DNA of 64,000 nt from Qipengyuania flavescens (GTDB lineage Bacteria; Pseudomonadota; Alphaproteobacteria; Sphingomonadales; Sphingomonadaceae): positions 620,001 through 684,000 of the forward strand of contig NZ_JARULD010000001.1 in assembly GCF_029688735.1 (NCBI RefSeq), written 5' to 3'. Positions 43,555-51,978 of the stretch are shown one piece after another. A program made the translations under genes and the position numbers. Every line of letters starts with the position of its first letter. The first letter of the stretch is position 1. The notes under the pieces are model-generated. The model was not told the DNA's origin. It was given only the letters and a program-made list of their open reading frames with translations, and made no database searches.

Positions 43555-45825
43555 TCAGTCGACCTCGATATCACGTTGCTCGGCCCAGGCCTTGAGCGCG
43601 GCTCGCATGTCGGGCGGCGGGCTGAGCAGCCACTGAGACATCTGCTCGGTGATCTCCTTGAGGTCGATCTTGCGCACCAATTCCTTGATCGGGCCCACCG
43701 CGGCCGGCGTGATCGACAGGCGGCGATAGCCGATGCCGAGCAAGGCGATCGCTTCCAGCCTGCGCCCGCCCATTTCGCCGCATACGCCGATCCTGACCGG
43801 CTGGCCGACGACGGTGTCCGAGACCCGCTTGAGGAATCGCAGGATCGCCGGGCTGAGCCAGTCGTACCGCTCGGCCAGCTTGGGATTTGCGCGGTCGGCG
43901 GCGAACAGGAACTGGGTGAGGTCATTGGTCCCGACCGAGATGAACGACAGGCGCGGCACCAGCGCGTCGAGGCATTCGGCCAGAGCGGGTACCTCCAGCA
44001 TGCAGCCATATTCGATCGTTTCCGGCACGACGTGACGCCGGTCACGCAGGAAAGCGAGCTGGTTTTCGAATACCGCCTTGGCCGCATCGAATTCCCACGG
44101 TTCGGAAACCATCGGGAACATCACCGAAAGCTGCCGCCCGGCGGCCGCCTCCAGCAAGGCACGCGCCTGGGCTTTCAGCAGGCCTTCGCGCTCCAGCGAC
44201 AAGCGCAGGGCGCGCCAGCCCATGGCGGGGTTCTCATCCCGCTCGCCGATCTGCGTGTTCAGATAAGGCACCGCTTTGTCGCCGCCGATATCGACCGTGC
44301 GGAAAATGACCGGCTTGTCGCCCGCTGCATCGAGCACATCGCGGTAGAGCCGCAACTGCCGGTCGCGCTGCGGCAGAGTGGCGGAAACGAGGAACTGGAA
44401 TTCGGTGCGGAACAGGCCGACCCCGTCCGCGCCGGTCAGCTGCAGCATGCTCATGTCGTCGCGCAGGCCGGCGTTCATCATCACCGTGATGCGCGTGCCG
44501 TCGCGCGTGAAGGGCTCGACAGCGCGCAGTTCGGCGTAGGTCGCCTGCTGCTCGCGCTTCTTGACGAACCGGGCCTCGAAGGCGTCCATCAAGGCCGTGC
44601 CTGGCCGCAGGGTTACGGTCGCCTTGTCCGCGTCGAGCAGGATTTCATCGCCCTCGCTCACCCGCGCGCGGACACCATCGGCGCGGCCAAGCACGGGAAT
44701 GCCCATCGCTCGCGCCACGATCACCACATGCGCGGTGAGCGACCCTTCTTCCAGCACCACGCCCTTGAGTCGGCGACGGTCGTATTCAAGAAGTTCCGCC
44801 GGGCCGAGATTGCGCGCAATCAATATGGAATCGCGTCGCAATCCTTGCGTCGCCGCCGTGCCGAGCTGGCCGGAGACGATCCGCAGCAACCGATTGGAGA
44901 GGTCTTCCAGATCGTGCATGCGATCGGCGAGCAGCGGATCGTCGATTTCGCGCATGCGCATCCGGGTGCGCTGCTGCACGCGTTCGATCGCCGCTTCGGC
45001 CGTCAGCCCGCTGTCGATCGCTTCGTTGATCCGGCGGCTCCAGCCTTCGTCATAGGCGAACATCTTGTAGGTCTCGAGCACCTCGACATGCTCTCCGCCC
45101 TTGCCGAATTCCGGCTCCTTGCCGAGCGCATCGATCTGTTCGCGCATCTTGTCGAAGGCGCGGTAGACGCGCTGGCGCTCTGCCTCGATGTCTTCGGCCA
45201 CGACTTGGTCGATCTCGATGCGCGGCTGATGGAAGACGGCCCTGCCCGAGGCGAGACCCTTCACCAGCGTCAGCCCCTCGATCACCTCGGTCTCGGTATG
45301 CGCCTCGCCGAAATCGATCGCTTCCTCGTCGTCGACCAGTTCCTTGTGGGCGATCAGTTCGGACAGGATCATTGCGGTCGTCTGCAGCGCTTCGATCTCG
45401 ACATCCTCGTAACGCCGCGGCTCGACATGCTGGACGCAGAGCACGCCCACCGCCCGCTCGCGGTAGACGATAGGGACGCCGGCGAAGGAGTGGAATTTCT
45501 CCTCGCCCGTTTCGGGGCGATAGAGGAAGTCCGGATGCGCTTTCGCCTCGGCGAGGTTGAGCGTCTCGATATTCTTGGCGATCGTGCCGGTCAGCCCCTC
45601 GCCCACCGCCATGCGGGTGACGTGAACGGCGTCCGGGTTCAGACCCTGCGTGGCAAATAACTCCAGCGCGCCTTCGCGGAGCAGGTAGATCGAGCAGACC
45701 TCGCTATTGAGGCTCTCTGCGATAACTTCGACCACGCGATCGAGCTTGTGCTGGGCGTGAGTGCGCCCGGCCATGATTTCGTGCAGGCGGGTAAGGATCT
45801 GGCGGGCGGATGCGGCAGCGGACAT
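43555..45825 (-). CDS. ptsP: PTS enzyme I, nitrogen-type (GAF-PtsP)
   Basis: 756 residues from the ATG at 45825. An N-terminal GAF sensor domain (about 20-160) is followed by the enzyme I core: phospho-histidine in EGSLTAHVVIVARAMGIP (about 350-368) and the PEP-binding barrel with TEFQFLV-like LFRTEFQFLVS, GWRALRLSL, and the catalytic Cys region IRIGVCGEMGG. PtsP phosphorylates the NPr-EIIANtr chain from PEP, adjusting nitrogen, potassium and carbon signals. No sugar PTS transporters are seen near it. Confidence 0.95.
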   Translation of the reverse strand: MSAAASARQILTRLHEIMAGRTHAQHKLDRVVEVIAESLNSEVCSIYLLREGALELFATQGLNPDAVHVTRMAVGEGLTGTIAKNIETLNLAEAKAHPDFLYRPETGEEKFHSFAGVPIVYRERAVGVLCVQHVEPRRYEDVEIEALQTTAMILSELIAHKELVDDEEAIDFGEAHTETEVIEGLTLVKGLASGRAVFHQPRIEIDQVVAEDIEAERQRVYRAFDKMREQIDALGKEPEFGKGGEHVEVLETYKMFAYDEGWSRRINEAIDSGLTAEAAIERVQQRTRMRMREIDDPLLADRMHDLEDLSNRLLRIVSGQLGTAATQGLRRDSILIARNLGPAELLEYDRRRLKGVVLEEGSLTAHVVIVARAMGIPVLGRADGVRARVSEGDEILLDADKATVTLRPGTALMDAFEARFVKKREQQATYAELRAVEPFTRDGTRITVMMNAGLRDDMSMLQLTGADGVGLFRTEFQFLVSATLPQRDRQLRLYRDVLDAAGDKPVIFRTVDIGGDKAVPYLNTQIGERDENPAMGWRALRLSLEREGLLKAQARALLEAAAGRQLSVMFPMVSEPWEFDAAKAVFENQLAFLRDRRHVVPETIEYGCMLEVPALAECLDALVPRLSFISVGTNDLTQFLFAADRANPKLAERYDWLSPAILRFLKRVSDTVVGQPVRIGVCGEMGGRRLEAIALLGIGYRRLSITPAAVGPIKELVRKIDLKEITEQMSQWLLSPPPDMRAALKAWAEQRDIEVD

Positions 45826-45895
45826 GCCCTTGCCTATAGCAAAACCCCGGCTCGGCGAAAGCGGGACATGCACCCCGCCTCCGCCTGGTGCAGGA

Positions 45896-46051
45896 TCAGC
45901 AGCTCGCGAGCTCTTCCTTGATCTTGAGCTTCTGCTTCTTGATCTGCTGGATCATCGCTACGTCGGGCGCCGGCCTTATCTGTTCCGCATGCAGGCGGGC
46001 CTCGAGACCGGCGTGCTTGGCTTTGAGCGCATCGACATGGGATGATTGCAT
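45896..46051 (-). CDS. YdcH-family (DUF465) small protein
   Basis: 51 residues from an ATG at 46051: MQSSHVDALKAKHAGLEARL, then a helix with QQIKKQKLKIKEELASC. This is the compact coiled-coil YdcH/DUF465 pattern. It lies upstream of ptsP on the same strand. Function of the family is unknown. Confidence 0.82.
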   Translation of the reverse strand: MQSSHVDALKAKHAGLEARLHAEQIRPAPDVAMIQQIKKQKLKIKEELASC

Positions 46052-46203
46052 CAGTCTGTCTCCTTACGGGTTTAACGCGACCCCAAGAAGCGACTCGTGC
46101 CGTGCGGCACGGGCCGCGTGACCATTATGTGATCATAGTATTGCCGATTTACAAAGGCCCGACTGCGGGCCATGCGACGAAACGACATGCGGGAAGGACG
46201 GAC

Positions 46204-46413
46204 GTGAACGAGCAGGAGCTGCGCAAGAGGCTGGAGATGTTGCGGAGCGAGCATCGCGATCTCGATGCCGCCATCGCGGCCCTGTCCGATGCAAGCGACG
46301 GCGGTGGCTTCGTCGACCAGTTGCAGATCGCCCGGCTGAAGAAGCGCAAGTTGCAGCTCAAGGACCGCATTGCGATCATCGAAGACACGCTGTTGCCCGA
46401 TATCATCGCCTGA
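46204..46413 (+). CDS. Second YdcH-family (DUF465) small protein
   Basis: A GTG start at 46204 follows GGAAGGAC and gives 69 residues: a helical hairpin with RLEMLRSEHRDLDAAIAAL and the DUF465 signature IARLKKRKLQLKDRIAIIED. It is divergent from the first YdcH gene and about 90 bp before the DUF1465 gene. Two such genes side by side are common in this order. Function unknown. Confidence 0.82.
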   Translation: MNEQELRKRLEMLRSEHRDLDAAIAALSDASDGGGFVDQLQIARLKKRKLQLKDRIAIIEDTLLPDIIA

Positions 46414-46503
46414 CCGCCTGCAAGCCGCGGTTGGTCGTGCCGCCAAGAGACATCATGGTAAACGCGCTGGTCACCTTCGCGACCGGGGCGTAATCCGAGG
46501 CCA

Positions 46504-46965
46504 ATGTCGGCTCGCAACATCAATCACGAGATCATCGAGGATCTGTATTCGGAGGCCCTGCTGCTGGCCGACGATGCACGCGCCGTGTTCGACCTGCGCA
46601 TCGGCGAGAAGGGCGACAACGCCAGCGACAGCCTGAAGATCGCCCTTTCGATCGAGGGGCTGCGGACCACCACGCGGGTTATGCATGTGCTCGCGTGGCT
46701 GCTGAATCAGCGTGCTTATCTGGCGGGCGAACTCTCCGCCGCGCAGCTCGCTCGCCATAACGAACTGCCGGAAGAGCGCAGTGCAGATCCCGCCAATCTC
46801 GAAGCGCTGGAGCCCGAAACCCGCGCCCTCATTCGCGAAAGCGAAGACTTGCACGCACGCGTAGCGCGGCTGGACCGCGAGATGCGGCGGGCTGAGCAAC
46901 AGGCGGAAGCACCGGTCCAGGCCATGCAGGACCGCCTCGCGCAGGCGTTCGGCACTGGCGGCTGA
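46504..46965 (+). CDS. DUF1465-family protein
   Basis: 153 residues, soluble and helical. The N-terminal part (EIIEDLYSEALLLADDARAVFD) and RTTTRVMHVLAWLLNQRAYLAGELS match the alphaproteobacterial DUF1465 family; the C-terminal 60 residues form a coiled coil. The family's role is not established. The stop abuts the stop of glpK on the other strand with no gap. Confidence 0.85.
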   Translation: MSARNINHEIIEDLYSEALLLADDARAVFDLRIGEKGDNASDSLKIALSIEGLRTTTRVMHVLAWLLNQRAYLAGELSAAQLARHNELPEERSADPANLEALEPETRALIRESEDLHARVARLDREMRRAEQQAEAPVQAMQDRLAQAFGTGG

Positions 46966-48429
46966 TCAGGCGGCGGCGAGCGCGCGTGCGTAGCGGGCGA
47001 GCCGCGCTTCCCGCACATCTTCCGACATATCGGGCGTGAAGCGGCGCCCTTGGCCGCGCATGGCGTCCGCCGCTGCGGCAAGCGTCGGATGCACCCCCGC
47101 CCCCACGGCTGCGAGGATGGCCGCGCCCAGGGCGGTCGTCTCGACGAAATCGGGCCGCTCGACGGCGATGTCGAGAATGTCCGCGAGGTCCTGCGCCATC
47201 CAGTCGTTCGCGCTCATCCCGCCGTCGATGCGCAGCGTCGACCACGGCGCACCGTCGGCGGCGAAGGCGTTGGCGAGATCGTGCGTCTGGTGCGCCATCG
47301 CCTCCAGCGCGGCGCGGGCGATCTGTGCGCGGCCACTGGCGAAACTGAGGCCCGAGATCACTCCGCGCGCATCGGGCTTCCAGTGCGGTGCCCCCAGCCC
47401 TGCCAGCGCCGGAACAATCACCACCTCGCCGCTGCTCTCGATGGTGCGAGCAAGCTCCTCCGTTTCCGCCGCCGATCCGATCAGGCCAAGCTGGTCGCGC
47501 AGATACTGTACGAGGCTGCCCGCGACGAAACACGCGCCCTCGATTGCATAGGTCCGCTGGCCGTCTTCCTGGCAGAGCACGGTCCCGAGCAGCCGGTTGT
47601 CTGAGCGCGGAATGTCCTGCCCCTTGTTGGTCAGCACGAACGCCCCGGTGCCATACGTCGCCTTGGTCTCCCCGAATGCGAGGCAGCCCTGCCCGATAGT
47701 CGCCGACTGCTGGTCGCCCGCCAGTCCGCAAATCGGGATTTCCGCGCCGAGGCATTCCGCCTGCGCCGTCGCAATCGTCCCGTGCGTGTCCACGACCTGC
47801 GGCAATGCGGCGCGCGGCACGCCGAACAGTTCGCACAACTCCTCGTCGAACTGTGCGCCGTCGAGGGACAGCAGCAGCGTGCGGCTGGCGTTGCTGGCAT
47901 CGCTCACATGCGCGCCGCCCGACAGCTTGTAGACCAGCCAGCTTTCAACCGTACCGAAGGCGAGATCGCCGCGCTGCGAAGCCGCTCGCACCGCCTCGTC
48001 GTGGTCGAGCAGCCAGCGCATCTTGGTGCCGGAGAAATAGGGATCGAGCAGCAGGCCGGTCCGCTGTTGCACGCCTTCCTCGTGGCCGTAGCTTTTCATG
48101 TCCGCGCAGAACGCGGCCGTGCGCCGGTCCTGCCACACGATCGCCCGCGCCAGCGGTGCACCCGAATTTCTGTCCCACGCCACCACCGTTTCGCGCTGGT
48201 TGGTGATTCCGATGGCCGCGATCCGCCCTGGCGCCTCGCCCACGACCTGCCGCGCGCAGGCGAGCGTCTTGTCCCAGATTTCCGCCGCATCGTGCTCGAC
48301 CCAGCCGGGCTGGGGGTAGTATTGCGTGATCTCCGCCTGCTCGACCGCCTCCATCGTCCCGTCGGGTGCGAAAATCATCGCGCGGGTCGAGGTGGTTCCG
48401 GCGTCGAGTACGAGGATGCGGTCGGCCAT
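46966..48429 (-). CDS. glpK: Glycerol kinase
   Basis: 487 residues from the ATG at 48429. FGGY-type kinase with the N-terminal phosphate motif VLDAGTTSTRAMIF, GITNQRETVVAW, and a C-terminal IDGGMSANDWMAQ. It phosphorylates glycerol to glycerol-3-phosphate. Apart from the coding bias there is no glp neighbour: no glpF or glpD adjoins it, so glycerol use relies on genes elsewhere. Confidence 0.95.
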   Translation of the reverse strand: MADRILVLDAGTTSTRAMIFAPDGTMEAVEQAEITQYYPQPGWVEHDAAEIWDKTLACARQVVGEAPGRIAAIGITNQRETVVAWDRNSGAPLARAIVWQDRRTAAFCADMKSYGHEEGVQQRTGLLLDPYFSGTKMRWLLDHDEAVRAASQRGDLAFGTVESWLVYKLSGGAHVSDASNASRTLLLSLDGAQFDEELCELFGVPRAALPQVVDTHGTIATAQAECLGAEIPICGLAGDQQSATIGQGCLAFGETKATYGTGAFVLTNKGQDIPRSDNRLLGTVLCQEDGQRTYAIEGACFVAGSLVQYLRDQLGLIGSAAETEELARTIESSGEVVIVPALAGLGAPHWKPDARGVISGLSFASGRAQIARAALEAMAHQTHDLANAFAADGAPWSTLRIDGGMSANDWMAQDLADILDIAVERPDFVETTALGAAILAAVGAGVHPTLAAAADAMRGQGRRFTPDMSEDVREARLARYARALAAA

Positions 48430-48491
48430 GCTCTCTCCCTTGCATGCAGCGGGAGGTGACATGGCGCATCCGAAGCCCCATATGCAAGGCC

Positions 48492-49364
48492 ATGGCAGGC
48501 CCTCCCCCCAAACCCTGGCCCACCGGCGAAGCGATGCAGCTCGAACCGCTGGTGCGCCGCGTGCTCGCGCCCAATCCCTCACCCTATACCTATACCGGGA
48601 CGCAGACCTACATCGTCGGCCTCGGCGATGGTTGCGCGGTGATCGACCCGGGCCCGGACGAGCAGGAGCACCTGCTCGCGCTCGACGCCGCGATCGGCGA
48701 GGAACATGTCTGCGCGATCATGTGCACGCATACGCACCGCGACCATTCGCCTGCTGCCGCGCCGCTCGCTAAACGAACCGGGGCGCCCATCGTCGGTTGC
48801 GCGCCGCTGGTGCTGGACGATAGCGGCCCGCGCGCCGATGCCGCTTTCGACCGCACTTACGAACCCGACCGGGTAATGGAGGATGGCGAACAGATGACCG
48901 GCCCCGGCTGGACGCTGACCGCCGTGGCCACACCTGGCCATGTCTCCAACCACCTCTGCTTCGCGCTGGAGGAAAGCGGTGCGTTGTTCACCGGCGACCA
49001 CATCATGGGCTGGTCGACCAGCGTCGTGATCCCGCCCGACGGCGACATGGGCGATTACATGCTGAGCCTCGAGAAGCTCTACGGGCGCGAGGATACGGTG
49101 TTCTATCCCGCGCATGGCGAAGCGGTAGAGAAACCGCGCCAGCTGGTGCGCGGCATGATCGGGCATCGCCGCCAGCGCGAGAACCAGATCCTGCGCCTGC
49201 TTGGAGAAGGGCCGCTCGAGGCAAGCGAGTTCGTGCCGAAAATGTACAAGGGACTCGACCCGAAGCTGCACAAGGCAGCGGAAATGTCGGTGACCGCGCA
49301 TCTGCTCGATCTGGAACGCCGCGGGCAGGTCGCACGTTCTGGCGAGCAATGGCGAACGATCTGA
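48492..49364 (+). CDS. Metallo-beta-lactamase-fold hydrolase (LACTB2-like)
   Basis: 290 residues from the ATG at 48492 (an ATG at 48534 is also possible). The metal-binding motif HTHRDHSPAA (about 76-85), a further His in TPGHVSNH, and Asp/His in FTGDHIMG and YPAHGE define the MBL fold. A C-terminal winged-helix (about 230-290) matches LACTB2/endoribonuclease-like MBL proteins. The gene overlaps the DUF4230 gene by 16 bases. Confidence 0.9.
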   Translation: MAGPPPKPWPTGEAMQLEPLVRRVLAPNPSPYTYTGTQTYIVGLGDGCAVIDPGPDEQEHLLALDAAIGEEHVCAIMCTHTHRDHSPAAAPLAKRTGAPIVGCAPLVLDDSGPRADAAFDRTYEPDRVMEDGEQMTGPGWTLTAVATPGHVSNHLCFALEESGALFTGDHIMGWSTSVVIPPDGDMGDYMLSLEKLYGREDTVFYPAHGEAVEKPRQLVRGMIGHRRQRENQILRLLGEGPLEASEFVPKMYKGLDPKLHKAAEMSVTAHLLDLERRGQVARSGEQWRTI

Positions 49365-50047
49365 AAACCGATCTAAGAACCGACGAGCGTAGCTCGATCT
49401 CTCCCGGCCTGCGGCACGACACTCCGCTGGCCCGCGCGCAGGCTTTCCCGTGGATGATCGTGATCGTCCTCCTGGCGGCCAGCGCGTGGCTCGCATGGCG
49501 GGCTTTTTTCTATGAGGAGGAGGGCGATCCGGTCGGCAGTGCGATGCTCGCTTTCGAAAAGCAGAACTCGCTGACGGTGTTCTCTTCGCGTTTTGAGGTC
49601 GTGGCCGAAAGCGAGGATCGGCGCGGGATCATGGGCGTCGACGTGCTGACCAGTCGTCAGGCGGCCATCGTCCCGGCGAGCGTCGAATACCGGCTCGATC
49701 TGTCGGGCATGGACCGCGAGGACTTCCTCTGGAACGAGCGCACCGAAACGCTCGACGTGACACTGCCGCAATTGCGCATCTCGCGCCCGAACCTCGACGA
49801 GGCGCAGCAGAAGGTCTTCACCGAAGGCACCTGGGTGACGCGCGATGCCAGCACCGACTTAGCGCGCAACAACTCCGAGCAAGCCGAGCGCAAGGCTGTT
49901 GCTTTCGCCAAGAACCCCGAAGTGCTGGGCCTCGCCCGGCAGGCAGCCAAGGATGCGGTGCGCCAAAACCTCGCCATCCCGTTGCAGGTCGCAGGCTATG
50001 GCGATGTGACGGTGAACGTCCGCTTCGAAGGCGAAGACACGCCCTGA
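49349..50047 (+). CDS. DUF4230 membrane-anchored protein
   Basis: 232 residues with one N-terminal membrane helix (about 36-52) and an extracytoplasmic domain resembling DUF4230: LTVFSSRFEVVAESEDRRG, VPASVEYRLDLSGM and a C-terminal helix plus strand. No catalytic motif is visible. The start overlaps the end of the MBL gene by 16 bases, so the two are probably cotranscribed. Function unknown. Confidence 0.82.
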   Translation: MANDLKTDLRTDERSSISPGLRHDTPLARAQAFPWMIVIVLLAASAWLAWRAFFYEEEGDPVGSAMLAFEKQNSLTVFSSRFEVVAESEDRRGIMGVDVLTSRQAAIVPASVEYRLDLSGMDREDFLWNERTETLDVTLPQLRISRPNLDEAQQKVFTEGTWVTRDASTDLARNNSEQAERKAVAFAKNPEVLGLARQAAKDAVRQNLAIPLQVAGYGDVTVNVRFEGEDTP

Positions 50048-50129
50048 GTTGATTTTTCCGCGCGGCGCGGCATAACCCCTCTCAAACAGAACAGGTCGCT
50101 TGGCACATCCCGGGGGGAGATCGAGCACC

Positions 50130-50906
50130 ATGGCGACAGCCGCAATCGAGACCGGCGCACAGGCGCGCGGCAATACCCGCTTCTTCACGATCATGGCGTT
50201 CGTCATGTCGTTCATCATCGTGGCGGGCTTCAGCCTCAATATCGCCATGGGCCGGTCGAGCTTCGCCGTGCCGCTGGCTTATCACATCCATGCGGTCGTC
50301 TTCATGGCGTGGATCGGCATCTACCTCGCCCAGCATATGACCGCATCGGCAGGCAATTGGCCGCTCCATGCGAAATTCGGCAAACTCGCATATCTCTGGG
50401 TGCCGCTGATGGTCGTGTTCGGCACCGTGGTCATGGTCGTCGTCGCACGGCGGACCGGCGGGCCGTTCTTCTTCCATGTCAGCGAGTTCCTGTGGAGCAA
50501 CATCATGACGCTGTGGTGCTTCGGCGGCCTCGCGTGGTGGGCCCTGATGCGGCGGCGCTATACCGGCTGGCATCGCCGCCTGATGCTTTGCGCCATGGCG
50601 ATCCTCACCGGGCCGGGCCTCGGCCGCCTGCTCCCGCTGCCGCTGATGATCCCAAATGCCTGGACCATCACCGTCATCGTGACGATGATCTTCCCGGTCA
50701 TCGGCATGATCGCAGACAAGCGCACGCAGGGCCGCGTGCATCCCGCTTACTGGTGGGGCCTCGGGATATATGCAGGCGTCTTCCTGCTTTCGCTGGCGCT
50801 GGCCTACAGCCCCTTCGGCATAGGCCTGACCGAGCAGCTGATCGCCGGAACGCCCGGCGCCGAGCGCCCGATGGAGGCTTTCCTTCCGCCCGGCTTCACA
50901 ATGTAG
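50130..50906 (+). CDS. Seven-helix integral membrane protein, unknown function
   Basis: 258 residues from the ATG at 50130, preceded by GGGGGGAGA. Seven hydrophobic segments are visible. His residues in helices (YHIHAVVFMAW, LAQHMTASAG, WHRRLMLCAM) recall heme- or metal-binding membrane proteins such as DUF2306-like families, but this is a guess. It is followed by nadA in the same direction, 66 bp away; the link is not obvious. Confidence 0.75.
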   Translation: MATAAIETGAQARGNTRFFTIMAFVMSFIIVAGFSLNIAMGRSSFAVPLAYHIHAVVFMAWIGIYLAQHMTASAGNWPLHAKFGKLAYLWVPLMVVFGTVVMVVVARRTGGPFFFHVSEFLWSNIMTLWCFGGLAWWALMRRRYTGWHRRLMLCAMAILTGPGLGRLLPLPLMIPNAWTITVIVTMIFPVIGMIADKRTQGRVHPAYWWGLGIYAGVFLLSLALAYSPFGIGLTEQLIAGTPGAERPMEAFLPPGFTM

Positions 50907-50972
50907 GAACGCCCTCGCCTTCCCGTCCGTTCGCTATATAAGCGCCCTCAAACGCAGCAGACGGGACCCTAC

Positions 50973-51959
50973 ATGACCGCCCAGACCGACCTTCCGACCG
51001 GCGAAGACCTGCTCGCCGCCATCGATCGCCTCCGCAAGGAGAAGAACGCGATCATCCTCGCGCATTACTATCAAACCGCCGATATCCAGGACATCGCGGA
51101 CTTCGTCGGCGACAGCCTTGAGCTGAGCCGTAAAGCCGCCGAAACCGATGCTGACGTAATCGTGTTCTGCGGCGTGAAGTTCATGGCCGATACCGCCAAG
51201 ATCCTCAGCCCGGAAAAGATCGTCGTCCTGCCCGACATGGACGCCGGCTGCAGCCTCGAAGACAGCTGCCCGCCCGAAAAATTCAAGGCCTTCCGGGAAA
51301 AGCACCCCGATCATATCGCGCTGACCTACATCAACTGCTCGACCGAGGTGAAGGCATTGAGTGACGTGATCGTCACCAGCTCCAGCGCGGAGACGATCAT
51401 CAGCCAAATCCCGGAAGACCAGAAGATCATCTTCGGCCCGGACCGGCACCTCGGCAGCTACATGAGCCGCAAGTTCGGCCGCGAAATGCTGCTCTGGCCG
51501 GGCGTGTGTATCGTGCACGAGGCCTTCAGCGAGACCGAACTGCTCAAGCTGAAAGGCCAGCACCCCGATGCGCCGGTCGTCGCGCACCCCGAATGCCCGC
51601 CGACGATCATCGACCACGCGGATTACGTCGGCTCGACAAGCGGCATCCTGCAATATGCCAAGACTTTCGAAGGCGACACGCTGATCGTCGCGACCGAACC
51701 GCACATCATCCACCAGATGGAAAAGGCGCTGCCGGAAAAGACCTTCATCGGCGCGCCGGGTGCCGACGGCAACTGCAGCTGCAACATCTGCCCCTACATG
51801 GCCCTGAACACCATGGAGAAGATGTACGCCTGCCTGCGCGACCTCGAACCGCGCATCGAGATCGAGGAAGGCCTGCGCCTGAAAGCCAAGCAGAGCCTCG
51901 ACAGGATGCTCGAAATGGCCAGCGGCACGATCGGCAAGGGCGATCTGGGCAGGGTCTGA
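50973..51959 (+). CDS. nadA: Quinolinate synthase
   Basis: 328 residues. NadA condenses iminoaspartate with dihydroxyacetone phosphate to quinolinate in NAD synthesis and uses a [4Fe-4S] cluster. Three cluster cysteines are seen in VIVFCGVKFMADTAKI, HPECPP and CNCNICPYM-like CSCNICPYMALN. HYYQTADIQDIADFVGDS near the N-terminus is typical. nadB and nadC are not adjacent. The gene ends 19 bp before the peptidase gene. Confidence 0.95.
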   Translation: MTAQTDLPTGEDLLAAIDRLRKEKNAIILAHYYQTADIQDIADFVGDSLELSRKAAETDADVIVFCGVKFMADTAKILSPEKIVVLPDMDAGCSLEDSCPPEKFKAFREKHPDHIALTYINCSTEVKALSDVIVTSSSAETIISQIPEDQKIIFGPDRHLGSYMSRKFGREMLLWPGVCIVHEAFSETELLKLKGQHPDAPVVAHPECPPTIIDHADYVGSTSGILQYAKTFEGDTLIVATEPHIIHQMEKALPEKTFIGAPGADGNCSCNICPYMALNTMEKMYACLRDLEPRIEIEEGLRLKAKQSLDRMLEMASGTIGKGDLGRV

Positions 51960-51978
51960 GTTTACGGAGAATACTTAC

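Noticed and set aside
43423-45660. Long plus-strand open frame of 745 codons opposite ptsP
   Set aside because: It is the antisense shadow of ptsP: composition is Arg/His/Asp-rich with no motif, and ptsP has clear domains on the other strand.
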